Source: Bettongia penicillata ogilbyi (Eukaryota > Chordata > Mammalia > Diprotodontia > Potoroidae). From it: a stretch of DNA of 64,000 nucleotides. The DNA lies in the NCBI GenBank assembly GCA_023548195.1, contig JAJHZJ010000413.1:15125941-15189940 (forward strand), written 5' to 3'. Below the pieces are notes generated by a model, which was given only the letters and a program-made list of their open reading frames with translations, was not told the origin of the DNA and ran no database searches. The position numbers and the translations under genes are program-made. This document shows positions 1-10,480 of this stretch, in pieces. Positions within the stretch are counted from its first letter, which is position 1; the number at the start of each line of letters is the position of its first letter.

Positions 1-194
1 TAATCTAGAAGATTTTTTTACAGATGATGAAATTGAAGGGCAGAAAGGTTATCACTTGTCCATGTTTATGCAATAGCAAGTTATCAGAATTAGAAGTTAA
101 AGTCAGCTTCAAGTTCAAAGTGCTTTTCATGGAACCATGAATTCTGACCATTTAATTGTGAATGCTATTGTTTACCTCCAATTTATCTTGAATG

Positions 195-335
195 TATTTT
201 ATTTGTATATAATCATTTGCATGTTTGACTGTGAGCTCCTTTAGAACAAAAGCTGTCTTTTGTCTTCTTTCTGTCCCCAGCATTTAGCAGAGAATCTTCA
301 TGTAGTAGCTGCTTAATACATGCTAGTTGATTGAC
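195..335 (+). repeat. L2 LINE 3' end
   Basis: The stretch reads like the mammalian L2 3' terminus: 'gagctcctt', then a T-rich 'gtcttttgtctt' block, 'ccccagcatttagca', and a short terminal repeat 'ttgattgac'. Only the terminal ~140 bp remains. Bases 1-194 hold nothing I recognise. Confidence 0.6.
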
Positions 336-720
336 CAAGTTAGGACAAATAAATAGCAAGTAGGAACCTGATTTTTGTCTATTCCCCTCTCAGTAGTATA
401 TTTTAATGGTTTTGGGGAATATTTGGTTGAACCAAGGTAGAGGTATTAATATCCTTGAAGTTGCCATCTTGGATCCTGGTGGTTATGTTAAAGGAGTTAT
501 TCCCCTTCCATTACTACATTTTTCCCTCTTTTTAAAATATAGTCTGTTCCTTTTGAATTGTGATTTTTTTTCTGTTTAAGGGGTCCTTAAGTCTTGACCC
601 AGAATAAAAATTCTCTTTCCTCCTAGTAATCTAAAATATCCTTGGTCTGTTTTTATTTTAATTGTTCTGTCTTATTAAAGTTCAAACAGTGCACATGTGC
701 CCACCAAGGAGATGTCTATA
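336..720. other. Unassigned DNA
   Basis: No repeat, open frame or RNA gene is recognised. It is AT-rich and contains one long T-rich run. Confidence 0.4.
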
Positions 721-724
721 AGAG

Positions 725-920
725 TCAAGTTGATGTAGTGGACAGAAATCTAGTCTTGGAGGCAGAAGACTGATGTTTCATGTCACTCTCTGCTACTTGC
801 TTCTGGTGGACAAGTCATTTAATCTCTCTGAGAGATTTCCACACTTGTAAAATGAATATTTTGAATTTGCTGACTATAATGTCCCTTCCAGATTTATGTT
901 TCATGATCCTATGATTCTCT
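725..920 (+). repeat. MIR/CORE-type SINE
   Basis: It has the order expected of a MIR-like SINE: 'gtagtggacagaaatctag', a 'caagtcatttaatctctctga' block (the MIR 'caagtcacttaacctctctg' core), 'cttgtaaaatga', and the 3' motif 'cccttccagatttat' followed by 'cctatgattct'. Divergence suggests an old copy. Confidence 0.65.
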
Positions 921-1755
921 GTCCTTTACTATTCCCATTAGTGAGCACATATAGGGTGTGGTTTAGGTGTTTGGCTACAATCACTGTGTCGTGTTGTTTG
1001 TATGGCCAGGCTAGCCAGGACAAGAAAATTCTCTGGTGACAGGTTTCAGTTTGCAAGAAACCAAAGCAGAAAGTAGGTTGTACAAAGTATGAGGGTCAGT
1101 TACTGTAATATTAGTCATGAAATTCAAGGTTAATGGGGGGCAAGATATGAAGGATAGAAAGAATTGCTCAATAATGAGATGTCTCTGAGTCCCAAGAACC
1201 AAGAAGGATACAAAGTCGCAAGTCAAGCTAGGGTTCAGACAATCTGGGCACCCAATAAATCCTGGTATTGAAGTAGCTCATGTACAATATGGCACATTCC
1301 TTATATTGAGTGGCCCCTGTGTCATTTTAGTTCAATTGTGTTGCTAACCCTTTGCTCCTTGTTTCTTGAACCAACTTCAGCTAGGCACAGCTTGCAAGTG
1401 CTAACAGTGTCTCAAGTGATATAGCCATGGCTGAGCACAGGTGGATACTCAACAGACCTGATTTGTATTGTAGAGCCCTTAGCTCATGCCTTGTTCCTTT
1501 TTGGGGGTTGCTTAAATTGTTCCTTCCTTTGGGAATCTTATTATCATTAGTATCAGCTATAACCTTTCATTCCATCTCCTTTTTAAACACTGTCCTTACC
1601 CCTTCCACAAAAGTTTTCCATGGGGACAAACAAAATAATGTAATTCACTGAGCTGGAATTTAAAAAATAGTTATTTTATCTTCTACAATCAATTCCATTC
1701 AATGTAGCCAGTGTTCATCTACTATCCTCTGTAGGTTTTTGTATTCCTTCTCTCT
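921..1755. other. Unassigned DNA
   Basis: Short open frames at 1011-1226 (minus) and 1427-1651 (plus) resemble no known protein and lie in ordinary AT-rich sequence. No repeat family is recognised with confidence. Confidence 0.4.
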
Positions 1756-1759
1756 ATCT

Positions 1760-2790
1760 GTTCACTTCTTTCCACGTTTTTCATTCATGTCATGCCCACT
1801 AACCTTGGGCATTCCCTAAAGCTCCACCCTTGGAACCTTTCTCTTGTTGATGAATACCATTTCCTCATCAGCTCCCAAAGTACAACTCTCATCTTTCGGC
1901 AGAAGATTTCCAGTTCTATATATCTATTCCTATTCTCTCTCTCTCTCTTTGATATAGTCATGTAAGATAAGATTATGTACAAAGATATAAGGATATAAAA
2001 CTGCCTCTTGGACTTCTTAAACTGGATGTCCCATAGACATTTCAAACCAAATATGTCCAAAACAGAACTTACTATCTTTCCCTTCAAACCCTTCGTACTT
2101 CCATATTTCCTCATTACTATCTTGATCTCCACCCAAGCCACCCAATCTTGCAAATCTAGTATTATCCTCAACTTCTCACTCTTAATACATTATCCAATTC
2201 ATTTCCAAATCACACCACTCTGTCTTCAATATCTTTTGTATTTGTTCTCTCCTTTTCACTTATATAGCCATCTCCCTAGTTCAGAACATCATCATCTCTC
2301 ACTTGGTCTACTATGATATTCTTTTAACTGGTTTCCTACCTCAAGTTTCTCCTAACTCCAATCTATCTTCCCCTTAGCTGCCAAGGTGATTTTTTTTCAA
2401 AAGCATAGATAACCCCGGTCTTGTTATTTCACTACTCACTGAACTCAGTGGAACTCTTTTGCCTCTAAGAGTAAGTATAAAGTACTTTCTTTGGCATTCA
2501 AAGCTCTTTCGTTTTTTATAATTTACTTCCTCCCATACAGTTCATGATCCAGCAACACTAGCCTACTTGTATTTTCTCAAACATTACCCTACATTTTCCA
2601 ACTCTGTGGCTTTGCACTGGATGGCCCCTCTTGCCTATACTCTCTCCCCTTATCTCTGCCTCTTGATTTTCTTGGTCTTTTTTCAAGAATTAAAATCAAG
2701 GCCACTTTCTGTGGGAGTCTTTTCTGGATCTCCCTGGTTCTAATGTCTCCGCTTTTGGATTGCCTTCAATATTATGCTTTGCATATATTA
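1760..2790 (+). mobile_element. L2 LINE, ORF2 C-terminal part and 3' UTR
   Basis: The plus strand carries remnants of the L2 reverse transcriptase and its C-terminal region. A 'SAEDFQFYIS' stretch near 1897-1930 stands where the family's 'YADDTQ.YIS' catalytic box lies, and 'MSHRHFKPNMSKTEL' near 2027-2070 matches the conserved L2 'MS.RHLKLNMSKTE' block. The rest follows L2 nucleotide order: the 'ccaaggtgatttt' block, the 'actcagtggaactcttttgcctct' block and the 'tggatctccctggttc' block. Stops and frameshifts abound, so it is inactive. The copy has lost its 5' part and most of its 3' tail. Confidence 0.75.
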
Positions 2791-2794
2791 CAAT

Positions 2795-2930
2795 TATATA
2801 AATACATATATATATATATACAATATGTATACATATATTTAATATACATATTAATAGTATATTAATACTATTATTATGTATGCACAATACATAATTGTAT
2901 ATACATTTAATAGTTATATACAATTAATGG
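2795..2930. repeat. AT-rich low-complexity tract with (TA)n
   Basis: Alternating TA/TATACA runs and 'tattaata' repeats form a low-complexity block at the end of the L2 copy. Open frames here are compositional artefacts. Confidence 0.8.
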
Positions 2931-2959
2931 TTAACTTTCACAAAGGAGGGGGGCAAAGG

Positions 2960-3860
2960 AGGGGGAGTGCCAAAGTAAAAAATAAAAATTTTGATACAAT
3001 GAGCCAATGGGAAATAGAGAATTCGGTTCCTGTAACCACCCAAAATGTTAATGTTTGACTAGAGATTGCTGAAGATACTTTTCTGCAATTATTTTCAATA
3101 ACCATAAAATAATCCATAAAATACAGTACACAAAACATATTCAGCAATATGCAAAACACTTTTCTCACTAGTAATTCCCTAGAATTTTGTGACCTTTTGT
3201 GCTAACATGTCAATAAAAAACAAAAGAGCAAAAAAATTTCAGACCATATTCACTTTTCATAACACATGAAAATTATAGTACCATAAATATTATACAGGAA
3301 ATAAAATTCTTAAAACTAGCACATTCTTAACCAAAATTTTACCTTTAACTTTACCTTTAACTGTGTTCGATGGTAAAGTGAGGGCGTTGTACTATATGCT
3401 GCACTACTGTAAACCTCTTTACCTTGTTACTTCTTTGAAAATCAAGAGAGAGATTGATGGGACTTTAATTACTGCTATCAGAAGATGCTGAGACCTTTCA
3501 ATATCACCTCCAATACTCTGTTCCTTATGGCTGGTGGATGATATCAGAGATCATGAAGGATGCACCATCTTGAAATAATCAGTCAATAACATCTGCTTCA
3601 TGTACCATTTGAGATTCTTAAGGGTCTTGGAGTATGGGATAATAGCAGAGGCCTGTTGATGCTTAACCTTGAGGCTGCCATCAATGATGGGACTGGCCTT
3701 GATGTCTCTAGGCCAATAGCAGCTGGAGACATTCTGGCACAAAGTTTATCTAATACCTTTATTTTCTCACTTAGACACATTACTGACATTGTACTCTTGG
3801 GTTTAGAGCTCAGAGAACTTGCACTGTGCTTTGAGGGCATAAATACAACACAAAACTTGA
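2960..3860 (-). mobile_element. Possible Tigger/pogo-type DNA transposon remnant
   Basis: On the minus strand near 3745-3800 a short frame reads 'LSEKIKVLDKLCARMSPAAIG'-like residues. This resembles the N-terminal helix-turn-helix of Tigger/CENP-B transposases (S-EK-K-LD-...-A-IG). Lower-coordinate sequence has 'acagtacacaaaac' runs reminiscent of Tigger non-coding DNA. I could not find terminal inverted repeats or a TA duplication, so the assignment is weak. Another old transposon or chance are the alternatives. Confidence 0.25.
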
Positions 3861-3984
3861 GTTGTCAAGGCAAACAATAAAAACATACAACAAATACATG
3901 GAAACTCTTTACAAAGGTAGACTGAACGAGATTAGTGAAATACCAAGGAGGATACCAGCCATTCTAGAAACTTGCATGTATTGT

Positions 3985-4030
3985 TTCTGTCTCTGTCTCT
4001 TTCTCTCTCTGTCTCTGTCGCTCTCTCATA
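3985..4030 (+). repeat. (TCTCTG)n simple repeat
   Basis: An impure run of tctctg/tctc units. Confidence 0.8.
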
Positions 4031-4251
4031 TAGCCAGAGATGGTAGGGTTGCTAATGTAGAAGTGAAAATAAGGTTATTTAGGAAAATATAGGAATGCTT
4101 GAAGTAGGGAAAGCTAAAGGTGTGAATGTTGAGAATTAACTGTATCTAATTATTTACATGTGATCATTTCTTTATATTTTTTGGAGAAAAAGACCCAACC
4201 ATAGTTGCCCCTCCCTATGCCAGGTGGCATAATGAATAGAGCGCTATACCT

Positions 4252-4773
4252 TGTAGCAGCAAGCACCAAGGCATACACAGGAGGGTCTGCTGCACAAGTT
4301 CTTCAATCTGCTTTTCTAAGGAAAGCAACTTAAAGGGGGCCAACAATCTACTTTAATTAGATTCACCAACAGAAAAAATTCAGGCAGAGAAATAAAGACC
4401 GACAGATAGGGCTTCTAAATGTCTAACCATTAGCAATACATCACAGATCAACAGACAGATCCAACTGTCTGACCATTACATACATACATAGTTGCCAGAG
4501 AGAGAAGTACCAACATCCAGGTTTTCAAAGGGCTGGAGGGGTGGGGCACATACAGCTACCCAGAGTCTCATAACACAGGAACATTCTTTCAAAGCAAAGC
4601 CTTACCTTAGACTATATGTACATTCTTTGGAGAAGGAAGGCAGGAAAGAAGGACTCTCCTGATCTAGTTCCTCCTTGGCAATAAACAAAAGGTGTGGGCC
4701 TTCCTGTAAAACAAGCTTCCCCTAATATGAGACTGGAAGATCTTTCCTTAACATAAATGTCATTATCATTACA
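4252..4773 (-). mobile_element. Solo LTR of an endogenous retrovirus (family shared with 43718-44290)
   Basis: The 522-bp unit starts 'tgtagc' and ends 'attaca', the TG...CA ends of an LTR. It aligns along its whole length with the copy at 43718-44290 in the same orientation. Read on the minus strand, an ATTAAA polyadenylation signal ('aattaaagt') lies upstream of a conserved 'gattgttgg' and a C-rich stretch, and a TATA-like 'catatagt' lies further upstream. The flanks carry 'tacct' and 'gacct', a plausible imperfect 5-bp target duplication inside the older SINE. No internal retroviral sequence adjoins it, so it is a solo LTR. Confidence 0.65.
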
Positions 4774-4810
4774 GACCTGAAGTTAGAAAAACCTGGGTTT
4801 GACTCTTGCC

Positions 4811-4814
4811 TTTG

Positions 4815-4865
<51 letters not shown>

Positions 4866-5186
4866 TGTGTGTGTGTGTGTTTGCCCTTTGTTGCCGAAGA
4901 AGACCATGCCATCAGAGAAATAACAACATGACTTGCACTTGACTTTATTTTGAGTGAGGAAGGGCTGTGCAGGTCACCAGCTTCACTTCTCCTCCAGAGC
5001 CATCTGAATCCAGTGACCAGATATTCACCAGGATGACTGGAGATGACCCAGGATGAGGCAATTGGGGTTAAGTGACTTGCCCAAGGTCACACAGCTAGTG
5101 AGTGGCAAGTGTCTGAGGTGAGATTTGAACTCAGGTCCTCCTGACTCCTGCACTGGTGCTCTATCCACTGCGCCATCCCGCTGTCC
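4811..5186 (-). mobile_element. WSINE-like tRNA-headed SINE with expanded tail
   Basis: The minus strand reads a tRNA-like/CORE SINE: 'gcgcagtggatagagcacca', 'ggacctgagttcaaatc', 'gtgtgaccttgggcaagtc', then a 3' module ('tcatcctggtgaatatctgg', 'tctgatggcatggtcttctt') ending in a CA-rich tail. Flanks 'tcttgcc' (4804-4810) and 'ttttgcc' (5187-5193) look like a 7-bp target duplication with one mismatch. It is near-identical in layout to the copy at 25871-26176. Confidence 0.8.
4816..4881 (+). repeat. (TG)n microsatellite in the SINE tail
   Basis: About 30 TG units broken by 'atgtgcg'. They sit exactly at the 3' tail of the minus-strand SINE. Confidence 0.95.
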
Positions 5187-5335
5187 TTTTGCCAGTTCCT
5201 TAACCTCTGAATACCTCATTTTCCTCATCTGTAAAATGGTGACAATTGCATAGGATTGTTGTGAGAATCAAATGATATAATGCATAATGTGTTTGCTATG
5301 TTTGTTAGTCATTATCAGTATCATTATTTTGATAT

Positions 5336-5810
5336 CTTGGAGTCCCCTGGGGGTGTGAACTACGTCTGCCCAAATTGTTTAACTCAATGAGGACTCTGGC
5401 ATTTTTAACAAGATTGTCACTTCAGGATGTTAGGATCTGCCTGTGACTCTTATTCTTTGTATTTTAGCACTGGCATTATACATTATCCTTTACTAAAATC
5501 CTTCTCTGATGATTCACCATGGCATAGTGATGACCCTGGGTTCTAGAAATCTACGTTAACAGATGACAAGTTCTAACAGGTCCTCCCAATGAGGAAATGT
5601 TTTGACTGTGGGCCCAGAAATGGACTGTTTATTGTCTTATTTATGTTCAGAGAGTCTCATCACTAGGGTTATTACAGACTGTAATTTGTTTCCCCAGCCA
5701 TAGTGACTCTTGAAGTCATTAACTAAGGTCTAGAGGGGTTGTAATTTGTATCAACGGAGGGTGCGTTTAAGATGTACTGCATTGTGATGCCACCCTCCTT
5801 TGTCAATCTC
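5336..5810. other. Unassigned DNA
   Basis: No open frame above background and no repeat recognised. Confidence 0.4.
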
Positions 5811-5814
5811 ATTT

Positions 5815-6080
5815 CATAATATAATGCATCTTTTTACACAAGGGTTCCACTTGAATTGTCCTACTTGTTCTCCCATAATCAATGTTCCATTTCCCACCTT
5901 GATGACTTTGCATAGGCTATTTCCCATGACAGCAATGTACTCTTGCCATTCTTCTTCCTCTTAGAATCAATCCCTTACTGCCATCAAGATTTACTTCATT
6001 GTGCCACTTCCTATCAAAAGCAATTCCTGACCCCCCACCCCAATTGTTAATATTTTCTCATTATTTTATATATATACATG

Positions 6081-6130
<50 letters not shown>

Positions 6131-6250
6131 GGTACACACACACTCATAAGCTGCAAGTAAAGTATAGACTCTTTGAGGGTAAGAGCTGTTTTCATTTTGT
6201 CTTTATATCTTTTTTGGTATATAGTACATTACCTAATAGATAGCAGCACA
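5815..6250 (+). repeat. L2 LINE 3' UTR and end
   Basis: The sequence runs through L2 3' landmarks: a 'tttgcataggctatttcccatgac' block (the L2 'tttgcactggctgttccc' region), 'atcaagatttacttcattgtgccacttcct', then 'gactctttgagggtaagagctgttttcattttgtctttatat' and a terminal 'atagtacattacctaatagatag'. A CATA/CA microsatellite interrupts it. Confidence 0.6.
6066..6152 (+). repeat. (TA)n(CATA)n(CA)n microsatellite
   Basis: Consecutive TA, CATA, CA and TA runs. Confidence 0.95.
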
Positions 6251-6254
6251 GAAT

Positions 6255-6368
6255 AAATCCATTTCATCCTTCACTCAGCCCCTAGAGTGATTTTCCTAAA
6301 CTTTAGATCTGACCATGTTACCTCCTTACTTGGCAAACTCTAATGGCTACCTATTTCCCTTAGAGAAA
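6255..6368 (+). repeat. L2 LINE fragment, left part
   Basis: The block 'gagtgattttcctaaacttt' followed by 'gatctgaccatgttacctcc' and 'aatggctacctatttccctt' is the L2 'gtgatctttctaaaa...gatcatgtcac...aatggcttcc' region. It breaks off at about 6368 and L2 order resumes at about 6955. Confidence 0.7.
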
Positions 6369-6954
6369 CTGCAACTTTACAGGAGTACAGGTAAAGTTAA
6401 TATAGGATATTTTATAATGAAATGTATGCCAAATATACTAACTAGGTGTTTTGGGGTGGAATTAGGGAGTGGTTAGCTCTTTTAAGAGCATGCACTTTTG
6501 GTATCTATTGTGCAGGTATTTTACCTAGAGTTCATCGGGAAATAGCCTAAGGGGAGACTACTTGCGAGGTGTGGTTTTAGGCCTGAAAAGTCACTAAGTT
6601 AACTAGTGGTCAGGACTGACTTAGGAATGCTCAAGTTGCTCTCATCAATGTCTTATTAGACAAGATAAATGTAAGGAGGTACATGTACATCTAAGTCTAG
6701 GATACATATGATTAGTCAGTGAGTAGCAAGTGTTATGACAGTGCACAGCCTGTTCAGCCAGTACCCAACTGGTTCAGACTAATAAGTTCTATAGGTTCAG
6801 CTGGCTACTGTATCAGGAAGGGAGGTATTGGTTGTTGCTGGGGCAGGCTGTGTCTTTGGGCTAGGGAGAAACTGCCTTGTATAGTGTTTTGAGGCTAGGG
6901 AGAAATGTGATTTTTAAAGAGAAATGTGATTTTAGAATTGGGGCCCAAGGACGT
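6369..6954. mobile_element. Unclassified ~580-bp insertion inside L2
   Basis: This block separates two collinear L2 pieces and so must be an insertion younger than the L2 copy. I recognise no LINE, SINE or LTR family. It contains a near-duplicate 'gagaaatgtgattttt / gagaaatgtgatttta' pair near its right end (6900-6935). A solo LTR or a non-autonomous DNA element are the likeliest identities. Confidence 0.4.
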
Positions 6955-7385
6955 GCACCCAAGCACCCCATCGATAGTATACCTCTTACATCACAGCTAT
7001 AAACTATTCAGTGCAGTGACAGTGGCCTCCTTGCTATTCCACAAACAAGACATCTCTTGCCTCTGTCTATTTTCTCTGCCTCTCTCCATGCCTGGAGTGG
7101 TCTCCCTCCTCTGCTCTAACTGTTGATCTCCCTGGCTTCAGTTTAGTACCAACTAAGTTTCTATTTTCTATAGTAGTAATGTATCCCAAATCCCTCTAAA
7201 TTCCAGTGTCTTCCCTCTGCTAATTATTTCCTGTTTATCATATCTATAGCTATTTTATGCATATTTATTTTCTGGTGATTGTGATCTTGAAACTAGGGAC
7301 TCTTTCTCTACTTTTTGTATCCTCCACATGTAGCATAATGGTTGGCACATTTTAGCCACATAATAAATCTTTATCTATTTATTGA
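6955..7385 (+). repeat. L2 LINE 3' end, right part
   Basis: It continues L2 after the insertion: 'ctccatgcctggagtggtct' (L2 'tctgcctggaatg'), 'ctccctggcttcagtttagtaccaa', and the terminal 'gatcttgaaactagggactctttc ... tcctccacatgtagcataatggttggcacattttag ... aataaatct'. A 62-residue open frame beyond it (7382-7570) resembles nothing known. Confidence 0.7.
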
Positions 7386-7599
7386 TTACCATATATTGTT
7401 ATTTATCTATTGTGTGTGTATATGATATTTACACAGGGTTTGTCACCCTTACCTCTGGGTGCTCTCTTCAAAGGAATATAAATTTTGATCTCTTGAACCT
7501 GGCAAGATATCAGCTTGAACTTTTTCTTAAGAACCAAGCTTTAAATTCAAATCACCCTTGCTTTCATTGATTGGCCAACAATAAATCCCAGGGAAGTCC

Positions 7600-8012
7600 C
7601 ACTTGGTCATTGTATGGACCCAGATTGGCTCAGAATGAATGTAAATAGCAATTGTTTTTATTTTGGCCAGAAGCCCTGAGGGTCTTCACCTCCCAGATTG
7701 ATTTTTTTTTTTTAACTAGGTAAAAGAGACTATTGTCAGCCTCATTTCTGAACTATCCGTAATCCCTGAATGGGCATTGCCTCAGTCAAACTGAGACCAG
7801 ATAAAAACGTTAGCTTAAAAAGCCCAAGCTCTCCCACTGCATATCCAGTAGTTCTGATCTATATCTTGCCACCAGACCCAGTTCAGAGGAGAGTGAGTGA
7901 GGAGGTTGCTCACTTTTCACAGCCCTCCCTCACTTAAATCCAATTCTCTTGTATGTCATGGCATCACCTGCCCAATGTCATGGTTCTTTTTGGAGAACGA
8001 GGGACAAACAAT
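7600..8012 (+). mobile_element. Marsupial SINE-like repeat, long-headed form
   Basis: The copy has a head running 'ttttggccagaagccctgag', 'actaggtaaaagagactattg', 'ggcattgcctcagtcaaact'. The 3' module follows: 'cagccctccctcactta', 'gtcatggcatcacctgccca', 'atgtcatggttctttttgga', 'gagggacaaac'. Other copies lie at 48617-49000 (plus) and 60122-60420 (minus). The 3' module also forms the 3' half of the WSINE-like copies at 4811 and 25871. Confidence 0.65.
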
Positions 8013-8039
8013 TGGGCTGCCTCTTCAGGAAAAAAGACT

Positions 8040-8435
8040 ATTTTCTTCTCTAAATTTTGCCTTTTTTTTGGAGAGGGCCCACTCTCTTCTCCTATTGGTT
8101 ATTTCCTTCCAAGACCTCCATTTTCTGGAGACATCCGGCCAGCCTTAATTCACCTCTCAACCCTGTTTCTGACTTTCAGGACTTCAAATCCAAATACATT
8201 CATCATTCCCCTCCTTCCCCATCCCCATTTGAACTCCTGAATTAGAATTAGTGTTCCCTTCCCATATTAGAATGTAAATCCATTGAAGTGAGGAACTATC
8301 TTTCTTTTTGTTTATATTTTACTGTCACCCTAGTATTTAGCACAGTGTCTGACAAGGAATATGTGCTTCATAAATGCTTATTTCCTTCTTTTCCTCCTTC
8401 TCCAGAAACTAACATAACAGGTACATAATAAATGC
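8040..8435 (+). repeat. L2-tailed repeat (family shared with 26560-26980)
   Basis: A body with 'tttctggagacatcc' and 'ctgtttctgactttcaggac' precedes a typical L2 tail ('agaatgtaaatccattgaagtgaggaac ... tagtatttagcacagtgtctgac ... cataaatgctta') ending in TTCCTT units. The copy at 26560-26980 shares the order of both parts. Confidence 0.55.
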
Positions 8436-8439
8436 TTAC

Positions 8440-8870
8440 TAATATGGAGTTTGTTGAAATGTGGCATTTTTTTTTCTAACTCACCTTGAAACACCTAGCT
8501 TAAGTGGAAAGAGGTATTTTCATAATTCTAGACATATTTCTACAATTTTATTATGTGTCAGAATGATAAAATTTAAAAAAATGCCAAATATTAAAATTTC
8601 CAAATCTGGACCATTTTTCCAAGGTACACTAAATCTCAGTCATAAGCGGTCTGTTTACTCTGCTTTGGGTATTGAGATTTATTAAAAGATTTTTTAAAGT
8701 CCTTTCTAGCTCCTCTGCTCTGTTTGCCTCTTTCACAAACTCTACAGAGAGGAATTGCAGCCATATAGTTTCTAAATGCCATTGTACCACTGTGTGATTG
8801 TCTTTTTCCAATCAAGAACACATTTTTTTCATTCTCTTACTAAATTGTTCTAAGGTTCCCCCTTCAAAGG
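8440..8870. other. Unassigned DNA
   Basis: Ordinary AT-rich sequence. The open frames at 8461-8685 and 8629-8821 match nothing. Confidence 0.4.
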
Positions 8871-8874
8871 GTGG

Positions 8875-8985
8875 GGAATATAAGCTCTTTATTAGCACCC
8901 AAGAACTATTTTGCTTTGGTTCTTGTATCCTCGGTGCCTAGAAAAGTGCCTTGTACATTGTAATCAATTAATGTTTTGGACTGTG
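8875..8985 (+). repeat. L2 LINE 3' tip
   Basis: 'taagctctttattagcaccc', then 'ttcttgtatcctcggtgcctagaaaagtgccttgtacattgtaatcaattaatg', matches the last ~100 bp of L2. Confidence 0.6.
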
Positions 8986-8989
8986 TGTT

Positions 8990-10305
8990 GAGCAGTTTCA
9001 TAGGATTGATGTTACTTTAAAGAGCTGGCCACATAAATGTGACAGTTATTTTCTTTAGGTGAGATTGGTCACAACTGTTTTTTATAGCTTTGATTCCAAT
9101 AGAGAATGCCTCTTGGAAAGGGAATACATTTCTTTCCTGTTATAAATGTAAATCTATATAAACATAATTTCAAAAGCAGCTTTTTGGTGTAACTTTACAT
9201 GCATTTAAAATGGAGATATAATGTGATTTTATTATGTTTGAAATAAGATTTCATATCACAATATATTCTGGACTTTTCCCTCCTCAGGCACTTTTCTATT
9301 ACATGTAGGAATTATCCTGTATCGTGGATGCTGTGTTAACCAACTGGATTACTGGGCAAGGAATTAGACAATGAAGGCCCAATTGTTTCTAGATGATCAA
9401 AAGCAAACCACAGAAGGAGGCTCAAATTATAAGTCATTAAGAAGTTTCAGAAGGAATGTGTTGATAAATAACTCATCTTAAAATAGAATTTCACCTCAAA
9501 ACATTTTTGTCTGATTTTAACAGAGGCATGACATAGGGAGCTCCAAACTCAGTTAATATATAATAAAATAATCTTTTGAAGAGTAGAAATGTGCAAACTA
9601 TGTTGAACAGAGATTTTTAAAAGACCTTGGAGTGTGTAAGTATATGTTTGGACTACATTTTTTAAAATTTCATGGGGTCAAGCCCAATATATTTTTCTAC
9701 TATTTAATAACTACTACAGAAATAATATTTCTATTTTGTATTTTTCTTTATAGACATGACTTATCTTTGCTTCCTGCATGGTTCATGGCTCACAGGTCAT
9801 GTTGTTCCCTGATAGGCTAAACAGTTGACAGCTTCTAGTTATGGCTAATCCCCAAGTGTTATTAACTCTAAAAGAAGACTGAGAATCTCATAGATGCTTC
9901 AGAGAATCAGAAAGAAGAGAAGGAGGATTTAGAAGGTGATAGAACACTGCTCCATATTCGGAATGCCATCCCAAAGCCCTAGATTGTTTAGGAAACCACA
10001 ACAGTGAATTATATAAGCAACCAGAATACATTTAAAAAAAGACCTTTTTTTTTTTGGGAAACTGCTAGTGGTCATTAGAAAAGTTGCTTAGAAACTAAGG
10101 GTTTTTGTTAAGTTGGGATTTTGTTCTTTAAATAAATAAATATGTGTGTATGTATATACATACATATATACACATATACTTTTGTTACAAAATTATCAGT
10201 ATCATCCCGTGTCAGCAAAAAAGCAATTACTGATATATACATGCAAGCATGTATGTTTGTGTGTATTTGTATCAATATTAATATCAATATTGTTATTGAT
10301 TTAGA
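8990..10305. other. Unassigned, mostly unique-looking DNA
   Basis: No repeat family is clear. A small (TATG/TATA)n run lies at 10138-10185. No supported gene. Confidence 0.4.
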
Positions 10306-10312
10306 TATATGA

Positions 10313-10480
10313 AGGCAGCTAGGTGGCTCATTGGATAGACTACTGAAACAGGAGTCATTTGAACCTGAGTTCAAATCTGGCGTCATATGCTTCTTAGTAG
10401 TGTGACCCTGACCAATTCACTTAACCTCCATTTGCCTTAATCCATGGAGAAAGAAATGATAAAACACTCTAAGTAGCTTT
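10313..10480 (+). mobile_element. WALLSI-like SINE, 3' truncated
   Basis: 'ggcagctaggtggctcattg', 'gaacctgagttcaaatctgg', 'agtgtgaccctgaccaattc' and 'ggagaaagaaatgataaaac' are the SINE landmarks in order. It stops exactly where the LINE-1 3' end begins at about 10481, so the LINE-1 probably inserted into it. 'attgaacaacttcaatga' just beyond 13983 may be its displaced tail. Confidence 0.75.

Larger units (their letters stand above)
4212..5335 (+). mobile_element. MIR/CORE-type SINE split by two later insertions
   Basis: Three plus-strand pieces assemble one SINE in the right order. The head is 'caggtggcataatgaataga' (4220-4251). The second piece is 'gaagttagaaaaacctgggt' (4774-4810). The third is 'ccttaacctctgaatacctc ... 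tcatctgtaaaatgg ... attgttgtgagaatcaaatg' (5194-5335). An LTR fills the first gap and a minus-strand WSINE-like element the second, so the SINE is older than both. Confidence 0.65.
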
